A stretch of DNA of 42,636 nt from Betaproteobacteria bacterium (lineage in GTDB: Bacteria > Pseudomonadota > Gammaproteobacteria > Burkholderiales > Casimicrobiaceae). Every line of letters begins with the position of its first letter. Position 1 is the first letter of the stretch. A program made the position numbers and the translations under genes. The DNA lies in assembly GCA_005881895.1 (NCBI GenBank), contig VBCG01000061.1, positions 1-42,636 on the forward strand, given 5' to 3'. The notes beneath the pieces were generated by a model. The model saw only the letters and a program-made list of their open reading frames with translations, ran no database searches and had not been told where the DNA came from. Shown piece after piece: positions 41,967 to 42,636 of the stretch.

Positions 41967-42636
41967 TCAACGGGCTCGAGACCGGCAAGAGCGGCGTCCC
42001 GATCAGGATCTGCCGCGTATCGAAGGTCTTCGGCGAAGACACCGAAAAGCCGTTTCGGGCGCTGAACGAGATCAGCGTCGACATCGAGGCAGGTGAGTTC
42101 GTCTCGGTCGTGGGCCCATCGGGATGCGGCAAGAGCACGCTCATGCTGATGGTCGCGGGATTGTTGAGGCGCAGCCGCGGCGACATCGCGATCGGCGGCA
42201 CTTCCGTCGTGAACCCGATCACGGACGTCGGCATCGCGTTCCAGGATCACCTGTTGCTCGACTTTCGCACGGCCTTCGACAACGTGATGCTGCATGCGGA
42301 CATTCGCAAGCTGGAGCGCTTGCAGATCGAGGCGAGAGCGAAGGAGCTGTTCGCGCAGCTTCGCTTGACCGAGGCAATGGAGAAATATCCGCGCCAGCTT
42401 TCGGGCGGCATGCGTCAGCGCGTCTCGCTTATTCGCACCCTCGTGCATGATCCGCCGCTTCTTCTTATGGACGAGCCATTCGGTGCACTCGATGCGTTGA
42501 CGCGTCTGCAAGTTCGGATGGATCTCGAGGCGCTTTGGTTGCGGCGCAGACCCACCGTGCTGTTCATCACGCATAGCGTCGAGGAGGCAGTGGGATTGTC
42601 CGACCGGATTCTTGTCATGGGGCCGAGCCCCGGTGA
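41963..42636 (+). CDS. ABC transporter ATP-binding protein, NitT/TauT family, partial at right edge
   Basis: The frame is open from GTG 41963 to the window edge (224 codons plus 2 bases). GGAGG at 41951-41955 gives a well-spaced ribosome site, and the GTG overlaps the MaoC stop. Walker A GPSGCGKST, Q-loop AFQDHLLLDF, signature LSGGMRQRVSLI, Walker B LLLMDEPFGALD and switch ITHS are present, so only the last few dozen residues are missing. It completes the importer with the permease and binding protein encoded upstream. Confidence 0.92.
   Translation, partial: MINGLETGKSGVPIRICRVSKVFGEDTEKPFRALNEISVDIEAGEFVSVVGPSGCGKSTLMLMVAGLLRRSRGDIAIGGTSVVNPITDVGIAFQDHLLLDFRTAFDNVMLHADIRKLERLQIEARAKELFAQLRLTEAMEKYPRQLSGGMRQRVSLIRTLVHDPPLLLMDEPFGALDALTRLQVRMDLEALWLRRRPTVLFITHSVEEAVGLSDRILVMGPSPG

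Noticed and set aside
1-42636. CRISPR arrays, intact insertion sequences, rRNA or riboswitches
   Set aside because: No regular repeat-spacer pattern, intact transposase frame with terminal inverted repeats, rRNA core or known aptamer consensus was seen on reading both strands.

Overview
The window is GC-rich, almost fully coding DNA that looks like a betaproteobacterial (Burkholderiales-like) chromosome, possibly from an uncultured lineage. The evidence is indirect: several Bug/TctC-type binding proteins, a gallate meta-cleavage operon with LigI/LigJ/LigK enzymes, NitT/TauT-type ABC systems and SorC and LysR regulators. No rRNA or intact tRNA is present, so the taxonomy is an inference.

Region 1 (1-8799, + strand) begins with relics: a zwf fragment cut by the window edge, the 3' half of a tRNA-Arg(ACG), and a decayed tyrosine integrase. 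A tightly overlapping sugar operon follows: HAD hydrolase, phosphoketolase, glucokinase, 6-phosphogluconate dehydrogenase (gnd), glucose-6-phosphate dehydrogenase and GH15 glucoamylase. It reads as glucan to glucose to G6P to 6-phosphogluconate to pentose phosphate to acetyl phosphate. However, gnd has lost most of its core and the phosphoketolase C-terminus is out of frame, so the encoded route is interrupted.

Region 2 (8785-19526) holds a NitT/TauT-type ABC transporter (- strand), the MEP-pathway genes ispD (+) and ispG (-), and a second - strand operon. That operon has an iron/phosphonate-type ABC transporter (binding protein, fused permease, ATPase) followed by a metallo-beta-lactamase-fold hydrolase and a SurE-like phosphatase.

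Region 3 (19665-24454) is a - strand operon of a SAF-domain oxidoreductase, 2-oxoacid dehydrogenase E1 alpha and E1 beta, and a free-standing lipoyl domain. A SorC-family regulator is transcribed divergently. A good sigma70-type promoter and a possible operator lie between them.

Region 4 (24581-38701) is aromatic and organic-acid catabolism. One - strand operon has a LivJ-type binding protein, a shikimate dehydrogenase homologue, an amidohydrolase and a TctC-type binding protein, and it ends in the wreckage of an amino-acid binding protein and an aldehyde dehydrogenase. A double-HTH LysR regulator, broken by a 1-base frameshift, faces it. The second - strand operon is a gallate pathway: gallate dioxygenase, 4-oxalomesaconate hydratase (LigJ), CHA aldolase (LigK), a ModA-like protein, 2-pyrone-4,6-dicarboxylate lactonase (LigI) and a dicarboxylate symporter. 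Divergent from it are a Bug protein and a frameshifted DapB-family gene.

Region 5 (38736-42636, + strand) has a DUF1697 protein and a second NitT/TauT-type ABC operon containing a MaoC-like hydratase. Its ATPase gene runs off the right edge.

A recurring theme is decay. At least five genes carry frameshifts or internal deletions, and one ATPase gene lacks a normal start codon. The multi-codon deletions in gnd and the aldehyde dehydrogenase look real. The single-base lesions could be sequencing errors.
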